DNA from: Mycobacterium sp. ITM-2016-00318
GTDB lineage: Bacteria; Actinomycetota; Actinomycetes; Mycobacteriales; Mycobacteriaceae
Direction of reading: 5' to 3'
Assembly: GCF_002968285.2 (NCBI RefSeq)
Contig: NZ_CP134400.1
Location: forward strand, 2,170,001 to 2,234,000
DNA: 64,000 bases
In this document: piece by piece, positions 1-7,617 of the stretch
Layout of the letters: the number at the start of each line of letters is the position of its first letter
Numbering within the stretch: the stretch's first letter is position 1
Notes under the pieces: model-generated
Told to the model about the DNA's origin: nothing
The model's input: the letters and a program-made list of their open reading frames with translations, nothing else
The model's database searches: none
Position numbers and translations under genes: made by a program

Positions 1-311
1 GTCGGGCGCCTGGCGGTGACGTCAACCAGTACTTGGCGGTGTCTGCGCTGATTGCGGGCGGCCTGTACGGAATCGAGAACGAGCTGGAGCTCCCGGAACC
101 GTTGGCGGGCAACGCCTATACCAGTGGCGCCGAACATCTGCCGACGACGTTGGCCGAAGCCGCCGACCTCCTCGACAAATCGGAGATCGCGCGCGAACAG
201 TTCGGCGACGAGGTGATCGATCACTACCTGAACTACGCCGACGTCGAACTGAAGGCGTTCAACTCGACCGTCACCGACTGGGAAAGGGTGCGTGGATTTG
301 AGCGCCTTTAG
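1..311 (+). CDS. Glutamine synthetase-family protein, C-terminal end (partial)
   Basis: Only the last ~102 codons are in the window; the frame is open from base 3 to the TAG at 309-311. The motif GGDVNQYLAVSALIAGGLYG matches the C-terminal part of the glutamine synthetase catalytic domain (compare GANVNPYLALAALLAAGL in typical enzymes). The next three genes match the Rv2859c-Rv2857c order, so this is most likely the Rv2860c (GlnA4) counterpart. Family knowledge: such GS-like ligases next to PuuD/PuuC-type genes often gamma-glutamylate polyamines or other amines rather than ammonia; the substrate here is inferred. The 3' end overlaps the next gene by 20 bp, which implies co-transcription. Confidence 0.88.
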   Translation, partial: RAPGGDVNQYLAVSALIAGGLYGIENELELPEPLAGNAYTSGAEHLPTTLAEAADLLDKSEIAREQFGDEVIDHYLNYADVELKAFNSTVTDWERVRGFERL

Positions 312-1038
312 CCCCGTGCTCGGCATGACCACATATCTGCAGCAGGCGCAGACAGGTGTGTGGGATGTGCACGCGACTTTCCTGCCCGCCATCTACCTGG
401 AGGGCGTCAACCTCGCGGGCGGCACGGTGGTGCTGCTTCCGCCGCAGGCCGAAGACGCGGCGGACCGGGTGCTCGACGGGCTGGACGGCGTGATCATCAC
501 CGGCGGACCCGATCTCGATCCGGCCGCCTACGGCCAGGCGCGGCATCCCAAGACCGACGAACCGGACGCAGCCAGGCGCGCGCGCGACGCCTGGGAGTAC
601 GCCCTGGTTCACGGCGCGATCAGGCGCGGCATCCCGGTGCTCGGAATCTGCCGGGGCGCACAGGTGATCAACGTGGTGCTCGGCGGCACGCTGCACCAGC
701 ATCTGCCCGACGTGCTCGGCCACCACAATCATCAGCAGGGCAACGCCGTCTTCTCCACATCGTCGGTGCGCACCGTCGCGGGCACGCGCCTGGCCGCGTT
801 GATCGGCGAAACATCCGATGCGCAGTGCTACCACCACCAGGCCATCGATCGGCTCGGCGACGGCCTGATCGTCAGTGCCCAGGATGCCGAGGGCGTGATC
901 GAGGGCATCGAGATACCAGGGCCGAACTTCGTTCTGGGAGTGCAGTGGCACCCCGAGGAACGACTCGACGATCTTCGTCTGTTCTCCGCAGTGGTGAACG
1001 CCGCCGCGCGGTACGCAACCGGAAAGGTGGACGCGTGA
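292..1038 (+). CDS. Class I glutamine amidotransferase-like gamma-glutamyl hydrolase (peptidase C26, PuuD-like)
   Basis: 248 aa, GTG start inside the end of the preceding gene. The GATase fold is clear: GGPDLDP at 71-77, the nucleophile elbow GICRGAQ with Cys120, and GVQWHPE with His220 and Glu222 completing the triad. Family members hydrolyse gamma-glutamyl amides such as gamma-glutamyl-GABA, the last step of the Puu polyamine route. It lies between a GS-like ligase and an aldehyde dehydrogenase, as Rv2859c does, which supports that role; the true substrate is not shown. Its stop overlaps the next start (GTGA, 1035-1038), so translation is probably coupled. Cytoplasmic; no signal peptide. 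Confidence 0.85.
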   Translation: MDLSAFSPVLGMTTYLQQAQTGVWDVHATFLPAIYLEGVNLAGGTVVLLPPQAEDAADRVLDGLDGVIITGGPDLDPAAYGQARHPKTDEPDAARRARDAWEYALVHGAIRRGIPVLGICRGAQVINVVLGGTLHQHLPDVLGHHNHQQGNAVFSTSSVRTVAGTRLAALIGETSDAQCYHHQAIDRLGDGLIVSAQDAEGVIEGIEIPGPNFVLGVQWHPEERLDDLRLFSAVVNAAARYATGKVDA

Positions 1039-2399
1039 CCTCCTCTACCCTGGTCAACCCCGCAACTGAGCAGGAGTTGCGGCAGGTCGAGCAGACCACC
1101 GCTGAGGCGGTCGACGACGCGGTGGCGCGAGCCAAAGTCGCACAGCGGCAGTGGGCCAGGCGAGCACCGGCGGACAAGGCGGCCGCTTTGCGCGCTTTTG
1201 CCGCCGTCGTCGATGCGCACGTCGACGAGTTGGCCGCTTTGGAGGTGGCCAACTCCGGCCATCCGATCGGCAACGCCGAGTGGGAGGCGGGCCACGTCCG
1301 CGACGTTCTGCAGTTTTACGCTGCGAGCCCAGAGCGGTTGTCCGGCAAGCAGATTCCTGTCGCGGGCGGGTTCGACGTCACCTTCAACGAGCCGATCGGC
1401 GTCGTCGGCGTCATCACGCCGTGGAACTTCCCGATGACGATCGCATCATGGGGCGTCGTGCCCGCACTCGCCGCGGGCAACGCGGTGCTGGTGAAGCCGG
1501 CCGAGTGGACACCGCTGACAACCATCCGGCTCGGCGAACTCGCCCTCGAGGCCGGCATTCCCGCCGATCTGTTTCAGGTGCTGCCCGGCAAGGGCTCGGT
1601 GGTGGGGGACCGGTTCGTCACCAACCCGGACATCGGCAAGATAGTTTTCACCGGGTCCACCGAAGTCGGTGTCGGCGTGATGGCCGGAGCCGCGAAGCAC
1701 ATCAAGCGGGTGACGCTGGAGCTCGGCGGCAAGAGCGCCAACATCGTCTTCGACGACTGCGATCTCGAGCGTGCGGCAGCCACCGCGCCGCACGGCGTGT
1801 TCGACAACGCGGGCCAGGACTGCTGCGCGCGCAGCCGCATCCTTGTGCAGCGCAATGTCTATGACCGGTTCATGGAGCTGCTCGAGCCTGCGGTCAAGGG
1901 CGTCGTCGTCGGTGATCCCTCGTCGAAGGAAACCGAGATGGGACCGTTGGTCTCCAAGACGCACTGGAACAGCGTCGCCTCCTACGTACCTGAAGACGCA
2001 CCGGTCGCGTTCCGCGGCGAGGCACCATCGGGGCCCGGGTACTGGTTCCCGCCGACGGTGCTGACCCCGCAGCGCACGGACCGGACCGTGACCGAGGAAA
2101 TCTTCGGGCCGGTCGTCACGGTGTTGCCGTTCGAGGACGAAGCCGACGCGATCGAGTTGGCCAACGACACGCCCTACGGGCTGTCCGGGTCGATCTGGAC
2201 CGATAACCTCTCTCGGGCCGTCCGGGTCTCTCGGGCCGTGGAAACGGGCAACGTGAGTGTCAATTCGCATTCGTCGGTCCGCTACAACACACCGTTCGGC
2301 GGCTTCAAGCAATCCGGTCTGGGGCGCGAGCTCGGCCCCGACGCGCCGTTGCACTTCACCGAAACCAAGAACGTCTTCTTTGCGATCGAGGAGAGCTAG
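1035..2399 (+). CDS. NAD(P)-dependent aldehyde dehydrogenase (Rv2858c/PuuC-like)
   Basis: 454 aa from GTG 1035, which overlaps the upstream TGA by 4 bp; the open frame extends further upstream only as a shadow of the preceding gene. ALDH signatures: the general-base Glu229 in VTLELGGKS and the catalytic Cys263 in FDNAGQDCCARSR, with a second Cys just after it. Members oxidise an aldehyde to its acid with NAD(P)+. In this operon the likely substrate is gamma-glutamyl-aminobutyraldehyde or a related aminoaldehyde, produced after ligation by the GS-like protein and amine oxidation. No amine oxidase (PuuB) is visible in the window. Rv2858c (aldC) is the positional counterpart. Confidence 0.88.
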   Translation: MTSSTLVNPATEQELRQVEQTTAEAVDDAVARAKVAQRQWARRAPADKAAALRAFAAVVDAHVDELAALEVANSGHPIGNAEWEAGHVRDVLQFYAASPERLSGKQIPVAGGFDVTFNEPIGVVGVITPWNFPMTIASWGVVPALAAGNAVLVKPAEWTPLTTIRLGELALEAGIPADLFQVLPGKGSVVGDRFVTNPDIGKIVFTGSTEVGVGVMAGAAKHIKRVTLELGGKSANIVFDDCDLERAAATAPHGVFDNAGQDCCARSRILVQRNVYDRFMELLEPAVKGVVVGDPSSKETEMGPLVSKTHWNSVASYVPEDAPVAFRGEAPSGPGYWFPPTVLTPQRTDRTVTEEIFGPVVTVLPFEDEADAIELANDTPYGLSGSIWTDNLSRAVRVSRAVETGNVSVNSHSSVRYNTPFGGFKQSGLGRELGPDAPLHFTETKNVFFAIEES

Positions 2400-3173
2400 A
2401 TGGATCTCACCCAGCGGATGAAGGGCAAGGTCGCCGTCATCACGGGCGGGGCCAGCGGCATCGGACTCGCCACCGCCAAACGCATGCACGCCGAGGGAGC
2501 GACGATCGTCATCGGGGACATCGACCCCGCCGCAGGCAAGACGGTCGCCGACGACCTGAACGGCACTTTCGTCCAAGTCGACGTTTCCGATCAGGTCGCG
2601 GTGGACACGCTCTTCGACACGGCCGCCGAGACCCACGGTTCGGTGGACATCGCGTTCAACAATGCGGGAATCAGCCCGCCGGAGGACGACCTCATCGAGG
2701 TGACCGGAATCGACGCGTGGGACCGCGTGCAAGACATCAATCTCAAGTCGGTGTTCTTCTGCTGCAAGGCCGCGTTGCGTCACATGGTTCCGCAACAGAA
2801 GGGGTCGATCGTCAACACCGCGTCGTTCGTCGCGGTGAACGGTTCGGCGACATCGCAGATCTCCTATACCGCGTCCAAGGGCGGCGTGCTGGCGATGTCG
2901 CGGGAACTGGGCATCCAGTACGCGCGACAAGGCATCCGGGTCAATGCTCTGTGCCCTGGCCCGGTGAACACGCCGCTGCTGCAAGAACTCTTCGCCAAGG
3001 ACCCCGAGCGCGCTGCACGCAGGCTTGTCCACGTGCCGGTCGGGAGGTTCGCCGAACCGGAGGAGCTGGCGGCGGCCGTCGCGTTTCTCGCCAGCGATGA
3101 CGCGTCGTTCATCACCGGGTCGACGTTCCTGGTCGACGGCGGCATAACCGGCCACTACGTCACTCCGCTGTAG
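2400..3173 (+). CDS. Short-chain dehydrogenase/reductase (Rv2857c-like)
   Basis: 257 aa; the ATG directly follows the upstream stop (TAG then ATG, no spacer). Classical SDR: cofactor motif TGGASGIG at 15-22, an acidic Asp40 after beta-2 that suggests NAD(H) preference, NNAG at 87-90, and catalytic Ser142, Tyr156 and Lys160. C-terminal SxFxVDGG-type segment present. It probably oxidises or reduces an alcohol/carbonyl intermediate of the same pathway; the substrate cannot be read from sequence. Fourth gene of the operon, followed 2 bp later by a GntR regulator. Confidence 0.88.
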   Translation: MDLTQRMKGKVAVITGGASGIGLATAKRMHAEGATIVIGDIDPAAGKTVADDLNGTFVQVDVSDQVAVDTLFDTAAETHGSVDIAFNNAGISPPEDDLIEVTGIDAWDRVQDINLKSVFFCCKAALRHMVPQQKGSIVNTASFVAVNGSATSQISYTASKGGVLAMSRELGIQYARQGIRVNALCPGPVNTPLLQELFAKDPERAARRLVHVPVGRFAEPEELAAAVAFLASDDASFITGSTFLVDGGITGHYVTPL

Positions 3174-3175
3174 TC

Positions 3176-3898
3176 ATGACGGCAGGCCAGGACGTCCCGC
3201 TTGCGGGCGAAGCGCTGCTTCGCCCGGTACGACCTGGGAATGCCTTCGAGGACACCGTCGGACGGCTTCTCCAGACGATCCGGCTCGGCGTGCTTCAACC
3301 GGGTGAATCGTTGCCGCCCGAGCGGGAGTTGGCGGCCCGCCTCGGCGTCAGCCGCGACACTGTGCGAGAAGCGATCAAGTCGTTGGCGGACGCCGGTTAC
3401 CTGGTCCCGCGGCGCGGTCGGTACGGCGGCACCTTCCTGGCGGAACCGCTGCCCACGCATATGGGCGACCAACCGCGGGTGACGCGCGCCGAAATCGACG
3501 ACGCGCTACGGCTACGGGAGGTGCTCGAAGTCGGTGCCGCGCGGATGGCGGCGAGCCAGACGTTGACCGCAGCGGAACGAGAAGTGCTGTGGGCCCGGAT
3601 GACCGATGTGCGTGGGGCGCCCGCCGCCGACTACCGGCGGCTGGACTCGAGGTTTCATCTGGCCATCGCCGAAGCCGCCGGGTCACCGTCGCTGGTCACG
3701 CTGGTGGCCGAGAACCGGATGCGGCTCAACGGTCTACTCGACCAGATCCCGTTGCTGGCACGCAATATCGCGCACTCCGACGAACAGCACGAGGCGATCG
3801 TCATGGCCGTCCTCGCCGGGGACGGCGATGGTGCCGCCGCCGCGATGCTGGCTCATGTCGCGGGCTCGGCGGCGCTGCTGCACGGCTTCCTGGACTAG
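3176..3898 (+). CDS. GntR/FadR-family transcriptional regulator (FCD domain)
   Basis: 240 aa, ATG 2 bp after the SDR stop. N-terminal winged helix at about 24-88, with the family signature LPPERELAARLGVSRDTVRE (46-65) followed by a GRYGG wing. C-terminal FCD ligand domain with the usual metal ligands Asp157, His161, His205 and His227. FCD proteins sense carboxylates or metal-bound acids, so it probably controls the upstream catabolic operon in response to a pathway acid (inference from position). It ends 121 bp before the first BTAD regulator. Confidence 0.88.
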   Translation: MTAGQDVPLAGEALLRPVRPGNAFEDTVGRLLQTIRLGVLQPGESLPPERELAARLGVSRDTVREAIKSLADAGYLVPRRGRYGGTFLAEPLPTHMGDQPRVTRAEIDDALRLREVLEVGAARMAASQTLTAAEREVLWARMTDVRGAPAADYRRLDSRFHLAIAEAAGSPSLVTLVAENRMRLNGLLDQIPLLARNIAHSDEQHEAIVMAVLAGDGDGAAAAMLAHVAGSAALLHGFLD

Positions 3899-3946
3899 GA
3901 GTCAGCCGAGGCCATGCAACGGGACCGACGGCGACAACGGTGACTG

Positions 3947-4012
3947 AACGCTAGGCGTATGCCTGTGACCCCAGCGTTTCGATGGACACACCGCGGTCAC
4001 TTGGTGAACGCT
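3947..4012 (+). promoter_or_regulatory. Repeat-containing upstream region of the first BTAD regulator
   Basis: The 121-bp gap before the BTAD gene holds two exact copies of TGAACGCT (3945-3952 and 4005-4012), 60 bp apart, an inverted copy AGCGTT at 3973-3978, and a small inverted repeat AGGC-GTAT-GCCT at 3953-3964. Direct heptamer-like repeats are typical of SARP binding regions. That this is an autoregulatory site is only an inference; no clear -10 was found. Confidence 0.35.
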
Positions 4013-4019
4013 GTACTGC

Positions 4020-6920
4020 ATGGCCGCGGAATTCAAGTTGCTCGGCGAAGTCGAGGCTTGCGTGGACGGCCACCCGCTCGACATCGGCCACGCGCGGCAA
4101 CGGTGTGTCCTCGCGTCGTTGTTGGTCGATGTCAACAAGCCGGTGTCGGTCGACCAGTTGATCGACAGGGTGTGGTCCGCCGAGCCGCCGCACCGTGCCC
4201 GCAATGCCCTCGCGGGCTACCTGTCTCGACTTCGCACGCTTCTGGCCGATGCTTCAGCCCTGCAGATCACCCGCGGGCCTGCCGGCTACACCCTGACGGC
4301 CGAGGCGCTTTCGGTGGACCTGCACCTGTTCCGTTACCTGGCCGCAGAGGCGCGGTCGACCGCGGATCCACACGAAGCCACTGGCCTGTTCGGCCGCGCG
4401 CTCGATCTGTGGCGTGGCGAGCCGTTTGCGGCCCTCGACACTCCATGGATCAGCGACTACCGCACTTCGCTTGAGGCGGAACGGCTCTCGGTGGTGCTGG
4501 ACCGCAATGACGTCGCGCTGCGTGCCGGGCAGCACACCGAACTGCTCGACGAGATGACCACCGCACACCACGGCCATCCGCTCGACGAGCGACTGGCCGG
4601 ACAGTTGATGGTCGCGCAATACCGCTGCGGGCGTCAGGCCGACGCACTGGAAACCTACCGCAGGATGCGTGAGCGCCTCATCGACGAGCTTGGCGTCGAC
4701 CCCAGCCCGCCGCTGCGCGAGATCCACCAGCAGATACTCGAAAGCGATTCCTTTGCAGCGCCCTCAAGGCCGCCATCGTCGCCGTCGTCGGCTGTAGGCG
4801 GTAGGACAACCGCCCAGACGAACGTGCCGCGTCGCACGAAGCGGTTCATCGGCCGCGACCGCGAAGTGGCGTCGCTGCGCAAGGCTTTGAATGACGGTCC
4901 GCTCATCACCTTGACCGGCGTCGGCGGAGTCGGTAAGACGCGGCTCGCGCTCGAGGTGGCCGACTGCACAAGGGAGAGCTTCGCTGACGGCGCATGGTTC
5001 TGTGAACTCGCGCCATTGGCCGACGGCGCCGCCGTCGGCCACTCCATCGCATCGGCACTGAGACTTCAGCAGGGCCCCCACGAAGCCGACGAGGCGGTCG
5101 TCGACTATCTGCGGGCCCGCGAGCTGCTCCTTGTCGTCGACAACTGTGAACACGTGCTGTTCGAGGCCGCACAGCTGGTCGACCGCATCGTGCGCGACTG
5201 CCCGCGGGTGTCGGTGCTGGCCACAAGCAGAGAGCCGCTCGGCACGGAGGGAGAAAGGATCACCCCCATATCTCCGCTGCCGGCCGAGGATGCCGCAGAA
5301 CTGTTCGCCGAACGGGCCCGGGCGGCGCGCCCGGACTTCGACGCCGACAACGAACCGGTCGGTGCCGTGGCGGAGATTTGTCGACGGCTCGACGGCGTTC
5401 CGCTCGCCATCGAACTGGCCGCAGCGCGGATGCGCGCGATGAGCAGCCTCGATGTCGCGCGCCGACTTGACCGCCTGCGCCTTCTCAGCGGCGGCGCCCG
5501 CGGTGCGCATCCGCGCCAACAGAGCGTTGCGGCGACCATCGACTGGTCGTACCACCTGCTCGACGAGCGGGAGAAGGCGTTGTTCGACCGGCTGTCCGTC
5601 TTCGCAGGCGGGTTCGACCTCGAAGCGGTGCACGGCGTGTGTGCCGACGCGGGGCAGACCGAGGACGACATCCTCGACCTGTTGACCGGGTTGGTCGACA
5701 AGTCAATGGTTTTCATTCGCAGTGGCGGCATGGCGACTCGCTACGGAGTGCTCGAGACGCTGCGGGCGTATGGACGGGAACGGTTGCAGGACAAGGCCCT
5801 TACCGACGACATCGCAGCCCGGCACGCGCGCTACTACATCGAGCTCGTTGAGCGCTCCGAACGGGGTATGCACAGCGCCGACGAGCGGGCCTGGGTCGAG
5901 CGGATGGCGCCCAATGCGGGCACGCGTTACGCGTCGCCCGACTTCGAGAATCTCCGAACGGCGTTCGAGCATGTGATGTCGGACGGCGACATCGACCTTG
6001 CGCTTCGGCTTGTCACCTCTTTGATCGACTTGATGAACCGCGTGGGCTACCACGCGGCCCGCTGGGCGTTCCGAGTGGTGGATTCGGCCGACCACGACCA
6101 TCCGCTGTTTGTATCGGCGGTTGGTGTCGCGGCGCGCGCGGCCTGGGTACTCGGCGACTTCCCGCACGCGCGGTCACTTGCCGACATGGCGGCTGGCCGG
6201 GTTGCCGGCGAACGTCCCTGCTACCTCGCTCATCCCGACGACGTACTCGCCGATATCGCCCTGTACGACGGTGATGCGGAGACCGCGCTGGCGCATTACG
6301 AGGCCGAGCTGCCAGGTGCCCGCAGTGCGGGCGATCCGATCCGGTTGGTGATGATCGTCGACCGGATCACCATGTGCCATCGGGCGTTCGGCGCCCCCGA
6401 AGCGGGCGTGCCCTATGCGGAGGAGGCGATCGTCGTCGCGGACGCCGCGGGTGTTCCGACGGCACGGTCACTGGCGCGCTGCGCCCTCGGCCGGGCACTG
6501 GCCCGCGCCGATCCGCCGCGGGCGCTCGCGCTGCTCGAACAAGCGAACGAGATCGGCGCGTCTGTCGACAACAACTGGTGTACCGGGATGGCAGGCATGG
6601 AGGCTGCGGCCATCCGCGCCGTACACGGTGATCCGATCGCGGCCGCGCCGACACTGATACCGGTGCTCGATCACTGGGAGCACGGGGGGCCCGGGCTCAT
6701 CGCTCAGCAGTGGGACACGCTGCGGCATGTGGCACGACTGCTGGTGCGCTTGGGGGCCGAGAACGAAGCCGCAACGCTGCAACGCTTCTTCGTCGACGCG
6801 GGCCGTGAACCGCCCTTGTCCGGTGACGATGCCGCGCGGGTCGAGGACGCAAGCGCCACTGTGCCTGCCGAGGCCGATGTCGTCGAGTTCGCGAGGGCCG
6901 CTCTTCGCCCCTACTGCTGA
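4020..6920 (+). CDS. SARP/AfsR-like regulator: winged helix + BTAD + NB-ARC ATPase (paralogue 1)
   Basis: 966 aa. N-terminal OmpR-type winged helix (about 1-90: GHARQRCVLASLLVDVNKPV, RARNALAGYLSRLR), then a BTAD helical domain (about 95-245, with HPLDERLAGQLMVAQYRCGRQ and RLIDELGVDPSPPLRE). A NB-ARC/STAND ATPase follows, with Walker A GVGGVGKT at 300-307 and a Walker B-like LLLVVDNCEH near 370. The remainder is helical and repeat-like. Known AfsR-type proteins activate transcription after nucleotide-dependent oligomerisation, sometimes after phosphorylation by Ser/Thr kinases. The target here is unknown. Start chosen because MAAEFKLLGEVEA aligns with the paralogue at 7618. Very similar to that paralogue over its whole length, so the pair arose by duplication. 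Confidence 0.86.
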   Translation: MAAEFKLLGEVEACVDGHPLDIGHARQRCVLASLLVDVNKPVSVDQLIDRVWSAEPPHRARNALAGYLSRLRTLLADASALQITRGPAGYTLTAEALSVDLHLFRYLAAEARSTADPHEATGLFGRALDLWRGEPFAALDTPWISDYRTSLEAERLSVVLDRNDVALRAGQHTELLDEMTTAHHGHPLDERLAGQLMVAQYRCGRQADALETYRRMRERLIDELGVDPSPPLREIHQQILESDSFAAPSRPPSSPSSAVGGRTTAQTNVPRRTKRFIGRDREVASLRKALNDGPLITLTGVGGVGKTRLALEVADCTRESFADGAWFCELAPLADGAAVGHSIASALRLQQGPHEADEAVVDYLRARELLLVVDNCEHVLFEAAQLVDRIVRDCPRVSVLATSREPLGTEGERITPISPLPAEDAAELFAERARAARPDFDADNEPVGAVAEICRRLDGVPLAIELAAARMRAMSSLDVARRLDRLRLLSGGARGAHPRQQSVAATIDWSYHLLDEREKALFDRLSVFAGGFDLEAVHGVCADAGQTEDDILDLLTGLVDKSMVFIRSGGMATRYGVLETLRAYGRERLQDKALTDDIAARHARYYIELVERSERGMHSADERAWVERMAPNAGTRYASPDFENLRTAFEHVMSDGDIDLALRLVTSLIDLMNRVGYHAARWAFRVVDSADHDHPLFVSAVGVAARAAWVLGDFPHARSLADMAAGRVAGERPCYLAHPDDVLADIALYDGDAETALAHYEAELPGARSAGDPIRLVMIVDRITMCHRAFGAPEAGVPYAEEAIVVADAAGVPTARSLARCALGRALARADPPRALALLEQANEIGASVDNNWCTGMAGMEAAAIRAVHGDPIAAAPTLIPVLDHWEHGGPGLIAQQWDTLRHVARLLVRLGAENEAATLQRFFVDAGREPPLSGDDAARVEDASATVPAEADVVEFARAALRPYC

Positions 6921-6974
6921 CACGAAAACGGGCTAGGCACAACAATTTCTGCTGTGCCGGCCCGCCGTGGGAGA

Positions 6975-7484
6975 TCAGAAGTCGCCCTCCACCACGTTCG
7001 TGTTCTGGACTCTGCTGCCGCAGTCGCCGTCGACGAAGCGCGCACGGACGAACACCTCGTCGGTGCCGTCGCTGTCCTCGTTGAGGACACTCGCCGGAAC
7101 GACGAACTGCTGCAGATACTCAAGGCCGCGGTCGGTGGCCCTGACGAAGCCGTCGACGTCCTCGCGGACTCCTGGGTAGTTGCGGTCGGACAGGTACTGC
7201 TCACCGCCGTCGTCGCCCCAGACGATGTAGTGCATGCCGCCGCAGCCGGCGCTCAGGTTGTTGAGATAGCCGACAGCATCAGGCTTCTCCATCGGATACA
7301 CACCCTGCACGATCACCCGGTTCTGACCTGCGCCGGTGAAGTCCTGGTCGACGATGGTCAGATGCGATTCCGGTGACTGCGCGGGGGCAGCCGATGCGGG
7401 TGCAAGGCCCGGGGTCATGCCGGCGACGGTGGCGACCATGGCCGCTCCGCCCATCAAGGTCGTGATCTTCGTACGCCTGCTCAT
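6975..7484 (-). CDS. Small exported protein of unknown function
   Basis: 169 aa, not assigned to a family. A Sec signal peptide is clear: MSRRTK, a hydrophobic core of about residues 10-30, then cleavage around ASAAPA (about 30-35). The mature part is about 135 aa, acidic, and holds two cysteines (in SAGCGGMHY and DGDCGSRV) that could form one disulfide. SD-like GGAGAA sits 5 nt before the ATG. It lies on the minus strand between the two BTAD regulators, tail-to-tail with the first and divergent from the second, which makes it a candidate target or partner of them. No lipobox and no transmembrane segment beyond the signal. Confidence 0.72.
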   Translation of the reverse strand: MSRRTKITTLMGGAAMVATVAGMTPGLAPASAAPAQSPESHLTIVDQDFTGAGQNRVIVQGVYPMEKPDAVGYLNNLSAGCGGMHYIVWGDDGGEQYLSDRNYPGVREDVDGFVRATDRGLEYLQQFVVPASVLNEDSDGTDEVFVRARFVDGDCGSRVQNTNVVEGDF

Positions 7485-7617
7485 CGGTTCTCCAGTGCTC
7501 GTGGGCCGCGGGTGGCCCGGTCGTTGACGGTGTAACCGTGCCGGGCGAGGTTTCGGCAGGCCTGTCGCGATTATGAAATTCGCAGTTCAGGCCGCTCGAA
7601 GCCTTCATGCTGTACGG

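Noticed and set aside
360..1034. N-terminal extension of the aldehyde dehydrogenase frame
   Set aside because: Arg-rich and overlaps the amidotransferase gene in another frame. The GTG at 1035 with a 4-bp overlap explains the real start.
1446..3155. 569-codon open frame antisense to the aldehyde dehydrogenase and SDR genes
   Set aside because: Spans two well-defined sense genes and shows no motif; typical high-GC complement artefact.
7573..7617. ATG 7573 as the start of the second BTAD regulator
   Set aside because: Adds 15 residues with no counterpart in the paralogue and has no good SD; kept only as an alternative.
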